DNA of 64,000 bases. Origin: Polynucleobacter sp. AM-7D1 (GTDB lineage: Bacteria; Pseudomonadota; Gammaproteobacteria; Burkholderiales; Burkholderiaceae). Positions 1 through 8,247 of the stretch are shown here, piece after piece. The translations under genes and the position numbers were made by a program. The stretch spans positions 1,674,001-1,738,000 of the forward strand of contig NZ_CP061319.1 of NCBI RefSeq assembly GCF_018688455.1, read 5' to 3'. Within the stretch, counting starts at the first letter, position 1. Each line of letters starts with the position of its first letter. The notes under the pieces were generated by a model. That model searched no databases and had not been told where the DNA came from. It saw only the letters and a list, made by a program, of their open reading frames with translations.

Positions 1-447
1 GAATTCCAACTCTTTGTTTCAAGCGTAATTAAGTCTAAATTTACAGATGATCTCTCAGAGCCAATTTCAAACAATTCATTACTGAAATTATCTGATGGTC
101 TTTCTTTGGATATATTTTTACGATTAATTTGGAGTTTTGGCTTGCACACTGCACCCATGCTTGGCAGACTCTCCCACGGAAAGCAAATTTTAAATACCTC
201 AGCAACGATAGATTTAGTGAATCATGCAATCACAAGAATAAATCACGCGATATATCAAAATTCCATTTCCACTATAAAGATTGCGATCAATAAGACGTCG
301 CTAAACGATGTTTTGGAGGATTCAACTCATCAGGAATTCAACATAATCCATTTTTTATTAGATAAAGTGTCGGCGTTAGAGAGTATTCCTGGAATTAGAA
401 ACTCAAATATGCAAAAACAATTACTTTTATTTGCAGATAACGTATGA
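1..447 (+). CDS. 3' end of an unidentified gene next to tniQ (partial at left edge)
   Basis: The frame is open from the first base of the window to a TGA at 445-447, so the gene begins outside; a TTG at 106 is not a convincing start. About 148 residues are visible, rich in Leu, Ile, Asn and Ser, with no motif I can name. The stop overlaps the ATG of the next gene in an ATGA, which suggests translational coupling with tniQ. By position this should be another transposition gene. It does not look like the C-terminus of a TniB ATPase, and the C-terminal part of a second TniQ-like protein is possible. The codon use is AT-rich like tniQ and unlike the genes after 1700. Function is unknown. Confidence 0.6.
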   Translation, partial: EFQLFVSSVIKSKFTDDLSEPISNNSLLKLSDGLSLDIFLRLIWSFGLHTAPMLGRLSHGKQILNTSATIDLVNHAITRINHAIYQNSISTIKIAINKTSLNDVLEDSTHQEFNIIHFLLDKVSALESIPGIRNSNMQKQLLLFADNV

Positions 448-1382
448 ATAAATTTTGGCCCAAATTACCGACATTACTATGGCTTCCGCCAACTTTTAAT
501 GATGAGATCATTAGCTCTTGGTTTGCAAGAATTCGTCATGAACATCGCTTAACTTACTCGGCACTTCTCAAGCAATTTGAATTAAAAATACCATGCGATA
601 TTGATATAGCCTCCATCAGACTAGGTCTTGAAAAAATTACCAATGGAACAAATTTTCCTGTAGCAAGAATTTCAGACATGGCTAATATTTTTTCATGGGT
701 CGAACGCAATCAAAAAATAAATTTTGCTTTAAATAGAGACAAAAAAGGTATTGCTTTCATTGCTTTTTGCCCAGACTGCTTGTCTGAGCCAACACCTTAT
801 TGGAGGGCTTCTTGGAGATTGAGATTTTATAAAGTCTGTATTTTTCATAGAAAGCCTATGCGCCTTTATTGTCAACACTGTAACAAGAGGCAAATGTGCA
901 ATCTTACAAATTTAAGAATTTCACATACTCTAAGAAAAATTGCATTGCGATTCTGTTGCCATTGTTCCAAATCGCTAACTGAAGAGAAATTTAATAGGCC
1001 TCATGATTCAAAAAAAATTGAAAAGCATATTGTTGTCCAAAAATTTTTGACTTACTTTTTTTCCAACTATAGACTACGTGAGGACCTTGACTTTGCCTCA
1101 CTTTTTCTACAGGCCTTAGATCAATTCCCGCATTTCCTAAGGCATAGAAAACCAAATAACGATGAAATTAGATTGCTAAGGCGTTTATTGAGGTGCCTTA
1201 CGCTTAACATTCGTCAAAAGATTTCGACATCCGATCCAAGCACAAATGACGCGTACCCTAGACATGAACTTAACGCTGTATGTGGAACATCTTCTCAATG
1301 GGATCCACTAGATCAAACGATGTACTACGGTGATTTTGATCACTCACTAGACTATTTATCCTTTAGGGCTGAAATTTACTAG
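444..1382 (+). CDS. tniQ: TniQ-family transposition protein
   Basis: This 312-residue protein has the N-terminal TniQ layout: a start rich in Pro and Trp, a segment resembling the SSWxxR core, then paired zinc-ligand motifs. Those visible are C109-C112, C132 with H135, C143-C146 and a CCHC group near residues 170-173, with the typical YWR followed by W between the first two. TniQ/TnsD proteins help choose the target in Tn7-like, Tn5053-like and CRISPR-associated transposons, usually beside a transposase and a TniB/TnsC ATPase, which would lie left of this window. The gene is clearly more AT-rich than the chromosome to its right. No cas gene or transposase is visible here. Family assignment is firm; the type of element is unknown. 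Confidence 0.85.
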   Translation: MNKFWPKLPTLLWLPPTFNDEIISSWFARIRHEHRLTYSALLKQFELKIPCDIDIASIRLGLEKITNGTNFPVARISDMANIFSWVERNQKINFALNRDKKGIAFIAFCPDCLSEPTPYWRASWRLRFYKVCIFHRKPMRLYCQHCNKRQMCNLTNLRISHTLRKIALRFCCHCSKSLTEEKFNRPHDSKKIEKHIVVQKFLTYFFSNYRLREDLDFASLFLQALDQFPHFLRHRKPNNDEIRLLRRLLRCLTLNIRQKISTSDPSTNDAYPRHELNAVCGTSSQWDPLDQTMYYGDFDHSLDYLSFRAEIY

Positions 1383-1590
1383 CTGAGACTGCCATCTAAC
1401 AGCTTTAATTTTCATTTGGCTCATGGTGAGTTTTTTTAAAACTCAATGAGATTTCACTCCATTTTTTTAAGATTAAGCAATCTCTTTTATTTCAATATGG
1501 TGATCATTTATCCTATAACTTATTAATTAATATAGATATTTATTTTAATAATTAGCGATCCTCTACATCAAAAGGGTTTCCTGTACTTTC
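1383..1590. other. AT-rich gene-free boundary between tniQ and the signalling operon
   Basis: This stretch has no plausible coding frame. It is very AT-rich, with runs such as TTAATTAATATAG near 1523-1535, and it separates the low-GC tniQ side from the ordinary-GC chromosome. I looked for paired short repeats or a TGT...ACA-type transposon end and saw none that I would defend. A mobile-element boundary may lie here, but that is inference from composition only. Confidence 0.5.
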
Positions 1591-1624
1591 TATAATTGAG
1601 GCAGGTGAGTAGGTAGATTCCTAC
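1577..1624 (+). promoter_or_regulatory. Candidate activated promoter of the BvgRAS-like operon
   Basis: A perfect TATAAT lies at 1591-1596 with no good -35 hexamer at 16-18 bases upstream, as expected for an activator-dependent promoter. Around it are three T/A-TTC-type heptads: TTTCCTG at 1577-1583, TTTCTAT at 1587-1593 and ATTCCTA at 1617-1623. An inverted repeat GTAGG/CCTAC with a 6-base spacer covers 1609-1624. The third heptad matches the half-site described for Bordetella BvgA (T/A-TTC-C/T-TA). Autoregulation by the downstream response regulator is inferred. Confidence 0.4.
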
Positions 1625-1700
1625 ATATAAATAAGCCTTAAGCCCTTACAGCTCCAATCTGTCCTGCCTAGACTGGCTATTCAATGATTGGAGAATGCTG

Positions 1701-2528
1701 ATGAGCCCGAAATCCCGGCTGTACACGCTTGTAAAGGCTTGGAAGAACAAACCCTTCCAAGAAGTGCGCGATGCCTGTGGCCAGCCTTGGCTAGGTCTTA
1801 GCGGTGAAGTACTCGAAGAACACCAATCCTGGTCCCAGCGACAAGCGATTAGCAATGAACCCATCTTTAATAGCCAAGGAAGCAAGCTGACAAGCTCTTT
1901 ATTTAGACCATTACTGACTGCCACCGATACACAACTCCTCAGACTGTTCATGGAAGGCTTGGATACGATTACCTACTGGTACCGTAGTGGTCGCTTCATT
2001 CCTGGCATCTTGCCTTTGCCAGCGCAACACTTAGCTTCAGCCGACTTCATTGATGCTCTGAGCGACCTCATCCTGAACTCACGACTTCCGGTTGGTCTTA
2101 TCAGCTTGGGTGTGCACAAACTCAAGGATGCCGACTCCATGCATTCCTGTATGGAGGGCATATTGAGAATGCGCCGTCTCGGCGTTCTGATTCATCTTCT
2201 CGAATTTTCTGGAAGTAGCTCACAAATCCGGTGGATTGAAGAAATGGAACCCGAAGGCATACATATCGATATAGGGCAATTCCGTACCAATGGCTTACCA
2301 AATGAAATGGTCCTCCTAGCTCAGAAATTTCATAGCCAGATCTACGCCAGCAATATCACCCTAGTAAAGGATTTAGAAAACGCCATGGCTATGGGATCGC
2401 ACCACTGCTATGGCGGCCTGATGATGCCACCAGTTAGTCGACATCAAATGCTACACACGAGCGATAGCCGTATCGCTAAAGCCATTTTTTCGCTGCACCC
2501 TCATAAAAACCTAAACGGAGACAAGTAA
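1701..2528 (+). CDS. Degenerate EAL-domain protein, BvgR-like
   Basis: I place the start at ATG 1701 because GGAGA at 1690-1694 is then at normal distance; the ATG at 1695 is too close. The 275-residue product follows the EAL fold from about residue 35 to 255: a GEVL segment where EAL should be, a helix-rich middle, and HIDIGQF and CYGGLMMPPVS in place of the usual KID and GY-F-KP segments. The catalytic DDFG is replaced by LEFSG, so I infer that it does not hydrolyse cyclic di-GMP and acts as a regulator. Its stop overlaps the response-regulator start by one base. Bordetella bvgR encodes an EAL-type repressor beside bvgAS, which makes a BvgR-like role the best guess. Confidence 0.65.
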   Translation: MSPKSRLYTLVKAWKNKPFQEVRDACGQPWLGLSGEVLEEHQSWSQRQAISNEPIFNSQGSKLTSSLFRPLLTATDTQLLRLFMEGLDTITYWYRSGRFIPGILPLPAQHLASADFIDALSDLILNSRLPVGLISLGVHKLKDADSMHSCMEGILRMRRLGVLIHLLEFSGSSSQIRWIEEMEPEGIHIDIGQFRTNGLPNEMVLLAQKFHSQIYASNITLVKDLENAMAMGSHHCYGGLMMPPVSRHQMLHTSDSRIAKAIFSLHPHKNLNGDK

Positions 2529-3151
2529 TGAGAAAACGCGTGATGTTGGTAGATGACCATCCAGCAATGCTGATGGCATTAAAAAGTATGTTGCAAGATC
2601 AATTGCTTTTTGAGATAGCAGGACAAGCGCAGCATGGGGAAGAGTGTCTACGCTCAATCAAAGAAGTCAATCCCAATATGGTGATCTTAGATTTAGATAT
2701 GCCCAAGACCGATGGCTTTGATGTCATTCGCCGGATTGGCTTGATGCATCCAGATGTTCGTATTCTCGTTTTATCTAGCTTAGATGAAGCTGTCTATGGG
2801 GGTAGAGTGCGATCCTTAGGTGCTCATGGTTTTGTCAATAAGACCGCTGGTGCCGATGTCATTCTGGCTGCATGTGTTGCTATCTCGCAGGGATATACGT
2901 TTTTCACACATGGGAAGAACGGCAACACCTCTTTAAGTGACAACGACAAATTGGCGCTGATATCCGATCGCGAACTGCAAGTCATGAAGTATCTCGGCAA
3001 AGGCAACACCAATCAGCAGATATCAGACTTACTACACATCAGCAATAAGACTGTGGCGACTTATAAGACTAGAGTCTTTGACAAACTGGGCATTAACAAT
3101 ATTGCCGATTTGATCTTGTTCTGCCGCATGAACAACATCATCGAAAGCTAA
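2528..3151 (+). CDS. NarL/LuxR-type response regulator, BvgA/EvgA-like
   Basis: This 207-residue protein has a receiver domain at about 3-120 with the acidic pair D9/D10, the probable phospho-acceptor D55 in the ILDLDMP segment, a Ser pair near 83 and the conserved Lys in FVNKTAG. A LuxR-type helix-turn-helix follows at about 142-200, from SDRELQVM to the KTVATYKTRVFDKLGI-type recognition helix. It overlaps the upstream EAL gene by one base and ends 7 bases before the hybrid kinase, so the three genes should be one transcript. It should receive phosphate from the HPt domain of that kinase and bind DNA as a dimer. The regulon is not visible here. Confidence 0.88.
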   Translation: MRKRVMLVDDHPAMLMALKSMLQDQLLFEIAGQAQHGEECLRSIKEVNPNMVILDLDMPKTDGFDVIRRIGLMHPDVRILVLSSLDEAVYGGRVRSLGAHGFVNKTAGADVILAACVAISQGYTFFTHGKNGNTSLSDNDKLALISDRELQVMKYLGKGNTNQQISDLLHISNKTVATYKTRVFDKLGINNIADLILFCRMNNIIES

Positions 3152-3158
3152 AGCTAGC

Positions 3159-5588
3159 ATGCATCGATTCATATTGAAAAAAGTATTGGCACTCTGCTGC
3201 ATCTATGGCGGCGTAACTCACGCCGGCCCCTTTAGCGCTTCAGAGCAATCATGGATCGATGCCCACCCAGTTGTGCGATTTAGTATTCACGAAAAATATG
3301 CCCCCTATCTTGTCCAAGCCAATCAGCAAGAAAGTGCAGCACCATTTAAAGCCCTACTATCAAAAATTGAAGAATGCACCCGACAGCAATATGTAGCGGT
3401 ATGGAGAAAATCTGATCAAGAAGGTTTAAAACAACTCAGCAAGGGCGATGTGGATTTCATTATTGATCCGCCTAGCATTAATGACCATGTCATGCAATTT
3501 GGCTCTCTGTCTGAAGCCATCTTTTGGGGGCATGATGCCATTGTCACCAAGAACTCAAGTAAGCTGGATTCACCAAGCCTAAAAATTGCCTATTTTGATC
3601 GAGGTCTTGAGAATACGCCCTCCATCTTTAATGACTATGCCAAAGATAAAGAGGCTCAGTCACCTAATGACTTGATGCAATCCCTGATCAAAAGCGATAT
3701 CGAGGCATTGGTGATGCCAATCCGCTTAGCGCGTCGATTGATACAAGAAACCCCAAATTCAGATCTAAAAATTGATGGGCTATATAGTCGAGATCCATTT
3801 GCCTATCGTTGGTTAATCTCAGATCAAGATGCTCCCCTGCATGATGTATTGAGTCACTTTTTAAATGACTTAGACCCCATTGAATCACGCCAACTATTTG
3901 CCTTAGGCGATGAAGCTAAGCCAAAATCAAGCCTACTACCCTGGCTAAGCGCAATACTGGTATTCATTATTGGTGGGGTGATGCTCTACCAGCTCCAAAG
4001 AAAGTATTTTCATCAGAAAAAAACTGCTCTTGAGTTGCTGAACTCCAAAGAGTTAGCCGAAAAGGCCAATGCAGCCAAATCCGCTTTTCTCGCAACCATG
4101 AGTCACGAAATTCGCACTCCCATGAATGCCATCTTGGGAGTTCAAGAGCTGCTACTCAGTAGCGCGCAATTTCCTAAAAAAGATAAACCGCTATTAAAGA
4201 GCGCTCAAGCTTCAGCTGAATCGCTTTTAGGGATGCTCAATCAAGTACTGGATATTTCTAAGATTGAAGCTGGCAAACTCACCCTCAATCTAGAACCGTG
4301 CAATCCACATCAATTGATCATGGATATTCATGCAGCGTTCTCCACGGTAGCCCAGAAACAAAATCTTCTTCTACATACCTCGATTGACCCCAGAATCGCT
4401 GAAGTTCTGATGATTGATTCATTGCGTCTACGACAAGTTCTGCAAAACTTACTAAGCAACGCAATTAAATTCACCAAGGAAGGTGAGGTGTACTTTTCCA
4501 CCACCGTACTGGCAGATGATCATGCCGGCCAATTACTTGAGTTCAGAGTAATCGATACTGGGGTGGGCATGGGCAGCGAGCAAATTAAATTGGCTCTGCA
4601 AGCTTTTGAGCAATTACCGACTACGCAGGAATCTTGCCAATCTGAACAAGCGAGGGGTACAGGGCTTGGACTGACCATCACCAATCATCTAGTGAACTCC
4701 ATGAACAGTCATCTCTACTTTGAAAGCGCTCCAGGCTTTGGAAGTAATGTTCACTTTTCGGTGGCCTTTCCTAGAACGAGTATTGCTGCTCCCCAGCCTA
4801 CTAGCTTCGACTCATTGGAATCGCCATCCAAAAACTTGATCTCGAAAAGGGCGGGAAGGAAAAACTGCTCCATTCACGCCTTAGTAGTGGAAGATCACCC
4901 AGCCAGCCGACAAATTTTGTCTTTGCAATTAGAGGCATTAGGAATACGCACTCGTGTTTGTGAGAATGCTGCCGCTGCACTCATGCTGCTGAAAGATCAT
5001 CATTTTGATCTCATGCTCACAGATCAGTCTATGCCCGGAATGCAAGGTTCTGAATTGGCTAAACAAATCCGATCTCTGGGTAATCGTGAATTAGTCATTA
5101 TTGCTGTCACGGCCGATATTTACGCTTTAGACTCCCGCCACCAATTTTTATCCTCCGGTATGAATGGCGTGCTCATCAAGCCTCTAAGTCTTGGTGCTCT
5201 TGAGAATGAACTCATGCGCTATTTTGAATCTAGCCAAGACCCCATCTGCAGTAATGAGGTCTACTCATTTGACGCTTTCTCCAATCTCATTAAAGACGAT
5301 CCCCGCCAAATCGTCGTAATCCTAGAAGAAATTGAAAAGGTACATCTAGAAGTTTTGAGTCAGCTCCAGTTAAATAGTATTCAAGCCCCTATCAATGAGG
5401 CACAGTTTCGAAGCCTGGTTCATAAAGTCAAAGGCGGGGCACAACTGTTGCAAGCGAATGAATTTATCTATGCCTGTGAATCGCTTGAAATTGAAGGACT
5501 GCTTTCAGATCGGATAGATCGATTCGTCACCCTACTCGAAGAACAAAATCAAACTATCGAGACTTATAAGAAAAGATATCGGCATTAA
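3159..5588 (+). CDS. Hybrid sensor histidine kinase with periplasmic solute-binding domain, BvgS/EvgS-like
   Basis: An 809-residue inner-membrane kinase. In order I see a signal peptide ending near residue 23 (VTHA), one periplasmic SBP-type domain at about 30-250, a membrane segment at about 260-282, a HisKA domain with H316 in SHEIRTP, an HATPase domain with NLLSNAIKFT, DTGVG and GTGLGL, a receiver with D622, and an HPt domain with H755. This is the unorthodox phosphorelay plan His-Asp-His-Asp, with the last Asp in the preceding response regulator. BvgS and EvgS carry two periplasmic domains and a PAS domain; here there is only one SBP domain and no PAS, so it is a shorter variant. The signal that it senses is unknown. 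Confidence 0.88.
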   Translation: MHRFILKKVLALCCIYGGVTHAGPFSASEQSWIDAHPVVRFSIHEKYAPYLVQANQQESAAPFKALLSKIEECTRQQYVAVWRKSDQEGLKQLSKGDVDFIIDPPSINDHVMQFGSLSEAIFWGHDAIVTKNSSKLDSPSLKIAYFDRGLENTPSIFNDYAKDKEAQSPNDLMQSLIKSDIEALVMPIRLARRLIQETPNSDLKIDGLYSRDPFAYRWLISDQDAPLHDVLSHFLNDLDPIESRQLFALGDEAKPKSSLLPWLSAILVFIIGGVMLYQLQRKYFHQKKTALELLNSKELAEKANAAKSAFLATMSHEIRTPMNAILGVQELLLSSAQFPKKDKPLLKSAQASAESLLGMLNQVLDISKIEAGKLTLNLEPCNPHQLIMDIHAAFSTVAQKQNLLLHTSIDPRIAEVLMIDSLRLRQVLQNLLSNAIKFTKEGEVYFSTTVLADDHAGQLLEFRVIDTGVGMGSEQIKLALQAFEQLPTTQESCQSEQARGTGLGLTITNHLVNSMNSHLYFESAPGFGSNVHFSVAFPRTSIAAPQPTSFDSLESPSKNLISKRAGRKNCSIHALVVEDHPASRQILSLQLEALGIRTRVCENAAAALMLLKDHHFDLMLTDQSMPGMQGSELAKQIRSLGNRELVIIAVTADIYALDSRHQFLSSGMNGVLIKPLSLGALENELMRYFESSQDPICSNEVYSFDAFSNLIKDDPRQIVVILEEIEKVHLEVLSQLQLNSIQAPINEAQFRSLVHKVKGGAQLLQANEFIYACESLEIEGLLSDRIDRFVTLLEEQNQTIETYKKRYRH

Positions 5589-5636
5589 TTTGTGGCTGTT
5601 GTCGTAGGCTGGGCATCAAGGTTTATCCTATAGGGA

Positions 5637-7205
5637 ATGCGTACTCAGAATTCTTCAAGCCCAGTCCTAGCCCAAGCTCCCATCGTGTTGCTGGGCCTAG
5701 CCATCCTACTCCTGGCCCCTCAGGCGTACTCTGCGGACTTGGCATCGAAGGATGCCGCTCTGAAGTTCATACCTAAGGCTGTAGCAGCTAGCCTTGAGAA
5801 AAATCAGATTCCCAAAGATGCAATCAGTATTTCAGTAATGGAAATTGATCAGGATCGGCCAGGAAAAGTGACAGCAAAAACAGAGGTGGACTGGCGTTCA
5901 CAGCAGGCAATGAACCCTGCATCCACCATGAAGCTCATCACCACCCTCGCAGGATTAGATGTCCTAGGGCCTCAATATCGTTGGCGTACAAACATTTATA
6001 CCGATGGGCTTATTCGTCAAGGAACGCTCAAAGGCAATCTCTATTTGCAAGGCACTGGTGATCCAAAGCTAATCCCCGAAGAATTCGCCAAAATGATGAA
6101 CGCTATACAAAATTTGGGCATCCAGAAAATTGATGGCAACTTATTCTTTGATAGAAGCGCCTATACGCCTAGCGTGATGGAACACAACACGATCGATGGC
6201 GAATCCTTACGCGCCTATAACGTCCCACCAGATCCTCTGCTGTACGCTTTTAGAACCCTCTCGTTTCAACTAGGTAAGTCACGCACTGCTGACTTTATCG
6301 ATATCAGCTACACGCCACCACTATCCAAACTCAAAGTGATTAACCAAATGCAGTTGGTCAATCGGTCTTGCGATGACTGGAAAAGCAATCTTCGTTTTAA
6401 CTTAGACCCTGAGGGTGATGGGTCTGCCACTAACCAACTACTGACTGCGCAGTTTTCTGGCAGCTTTCCTAATGCCTGCAAAGGGGTGAACTACAACGTC
6501 GTTGCTTTAGATGCGAATACCTTTCTTACCCAAGGCTTTGCTGCAGCCTGGGAACTCGCTGGCGGCACTTGGGCTCAAGCGCCCACCGGAAAGTCTAGCA
6601 CCGTTCCCCTAGCGGCGCGACTGCTGCTGCAGTTTGAAGGCATCCCTTTAGCTGATGATGTGCAAGATATCAATAAGTTTTCCAACAACGTAATGGCAAG
6701 GCAATTGATGTTGACCTTAGCATTAGAAAAGATGGGTAAACCAGCGACTACTGAAAATGGTGAGCTTGTGATTCAGAGCTGGCTAAAGGGACTGGATCTT
6801 CAGTTTCCGGAACTCGTAATTGAAAATGGCTCCGGCCTATCTCGTAATGAAGCGGTATCAGCCGAGCATTTGACTCAACTATTGGTTGCAGCTCGTAACT
6901 TATCGGTAGCAGATACTTTTTATAACAGCCTACCAATTGCAGGTAAAGATGGCACGATGAAAAACCGCCTTATGGCACATTTGCGGAAATTTTTGCATTT
7001 GAAGAAAAAACCTGAGGCCCGAATAAAAACTGGAGCACTCGTAGATGTACGGGCAATATCAGGCTATGTGATGAGTAAGTCTGGAAGAATGTACGCTGTG
7101 ACCTCTTTCATAAACCATCCAAATGCTTTGAAAGGTCTAGATGCGCACGATCAACTCTTGGCATGGCTATTAAATGATGGGCCAGATCCAAAACAAGCGC
7201 GTTGA
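5637..7205 (+). CDS. dacB: D-alanyl-D-alanine carboxypeptidase/endopeptidase (PBP4, DacB)
   Basis: A peptidase S13 protein of 522 residues that trims or cleaves peptidoglycan cross-links in the periplasm. A hydrophobic signal segment covers about residues 10-33. The three penicillin-binding motifs are present: STMK at 96-99 with catalytic S96, SNN at 349-351 and KTG at 464-466. The long insert between the first two motifs is typical of class C PBP4 enzymes. It starts 48 bases after the sensor kinase but is probably a separate unit. Its last 55 bases overlap the convergent sua5 gene, so the two 3' ends are shared. Confidence 0.92.
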   Translation: MRTQNSSSPVLAQAPIVLLGLAILLLAPQAYSADLASKDAALKFIPKAVAASLEKNQIPKDAISISVMEIDQDRPGKVTAKTEVDWRSQQAMNPASTMKLITTLAGLDVLGPQYRWRTNIYTDGLIRQGTLKGNLYLQGTGDPKLIPEEFAKMMNAIQNLGIQKIDGNLFFDRSAYTPSVMEHNTIDGESLRAYNVPPDPLLYAFRTLSFQLGKSRTADFIDISYTPPLSKLKVINQMQLVNRSCDDWKSNLRFNLDPEGDGSATNQLLTAQFSGSFPNACKGVNYNVVALDANTFLTQGFAAAWELAGGTWAQAPTGKSSTVPLAARLLLQFEGIPLADDVQDINKFSNNVMARQLMLTLALEKMGKPATTENGELVIQSWLKGLDLQFPELVIENGSGLSRNEAVSAEHLTQLLVAARNLSVADTFYNSLPIAGKDGTMKNRLMAHLRKFLHLKKKPEARIKTGALVDVRAISGYVMSKSGRMYAVTSFINHPNALKGLDAHDQLLAWLLNDGPDPKQAR

Positions 7206-8245
7206 AGTCGATCTCGAACACCATCCCATTCCTCGCCCACCGGAGGCTCCGGAAACAGAATTAGATCCCAGCCTTGCTGATCTAAATCTCGCAAAGAGCG
7301 GTACAAGCGACTCGCAAATGCAGCACTATCACTAGGCACAATCACTTCCTCAAAATGAGCTGATGGATGCCCATCATCACCTAATGAAGAATCTGAATCC
7401 CATACAGCAACGGCTACCCTCGACTTAATATCTGGGAACTCGCTGAGCGCATCCAAGACTCTGCCTGGCGCATACATTCTGAGAGGGGTTGTCGGAGCGT
7501 AATGGGCACGAAGACTACCAGAGACCCTTGGTGCATCTCCACCCTGCTTTACTAAATCACTTTCACCAGGCAAATAGACTTTAATACCCGTCTTGCTAAG
7601 AATTTCTCCTGGAGTAATGAGGCCTGGGCGTAATAAGACTGGATGCTCACCAGAAGATAAATCAATGATGGTCGATTCAATGCCGACTTCGCAGTCACCA
7701 CCATCCAAAATCATGAGCTCCAACATACCCTCAAACTCGCTACGGACATCAGCAGCGCTCGTAGGAGATACTTTGCCGAAACGATTAGCCGAAGGAGCAA
7801 CCACCCCACCCTTAAACTTACGCAGCAATTCTTGTGCAATCGGATGCGCAGGCGCCCGAATCGCCACGGTATCTTGACCACCGGTAAGCTCGTTTAAAAC
7901 GCTTTTATCTTTTTTAAAGACTAAGGTCAGTGGACCTGGCCAAAAGGCATTAATGAGTCTTAAGGCATCCTCTGATAAGTCCCTTACCCAGGGCGCTAGA
8001 ACCGGAACCCAATCGATTTGGGATTGATCAAACTTATCAGGGGCTGCCAAATGGACAATCAGCGGATGATTGGATGGTCTGCCTTTGGCGGTAAAAATCC
8101 GCTTAACTGCATCAGGATTCTTCGCATCTGCCCCTAAGCCGTAAACAGTCTCAGTCGGAAAGGCAACTAAGCCACCATCTCGCAAAGTTTGTACTGCTTC
8201 GTTAATTACCGCAGATGATTGTAGTGAGCTACTATCGCTGGACAT
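7151..8245 (-). CDS. tsaC: L-threonylcarbamoyladenylate synthase (Sua5 form)
   Basis: A 364-residue protein that makes threonylcarbamoyl-AMP from Thr, bicarbonate and ATP for t6A modification of ANN-decoding tRNAs. The YrdC domain covers about 15-205, with the PTETVYGLG loop near the N-terminus, KGRPSNHPL and SAN segments. A Sua5 C-terminal domain follows from about 225, which distinguishes this long form from the short TsaC. It is the last gene of the block that begins at pgk and starts 2 bases after purK. Its 3' end overlaps dacB tail to tail by 55 bases. Confidence 0.92.
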   Translation of the reverse strand: MSSDSSSLQSSAVINEAVQTLRDGGLVAFPTETVYGLGADAKNPDAVKRIFTAKGRPSNHPLIVHLAAPDKFDQSQIDWVPVLAPWVRDLSEDALRLINAFWPGPLTLVFKKDKSVLNELTGGQDTVAIRAPAHPIAQELLRKFKGGVVAPSANRFGKVSPTSAADVRSEFEGMLELMILDGGDCEVGIESTIIDLSSGEHPVLLRPGLITPGEILSKTGIKVYLPGESDLVKQGGDAPRVSGSLRAHYAPTTPLRMYAPGRVLDALSEFPDIKSRVAVAVWDSDSSLGDDGHPSAHFEEVIVPSDSAAFASRLYRSLRDLDQQGWDLILFPEPPVGEEWDGVRDRLQRACFGSGPSFNSHAKS

Positions 8246-8247
8246 TT

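Noticed and set aside
106..447. Start of the leftmost gene at a TTG codon
   Set aside because: The frame is open to the window edge and no ribosome site precedes this TTG, so the gene is better read as partial.
1383..1590. CRISPR array or regular repeats beside tniQ
   Set aside because: No repeated unit is present; the region is simply AT-rich.
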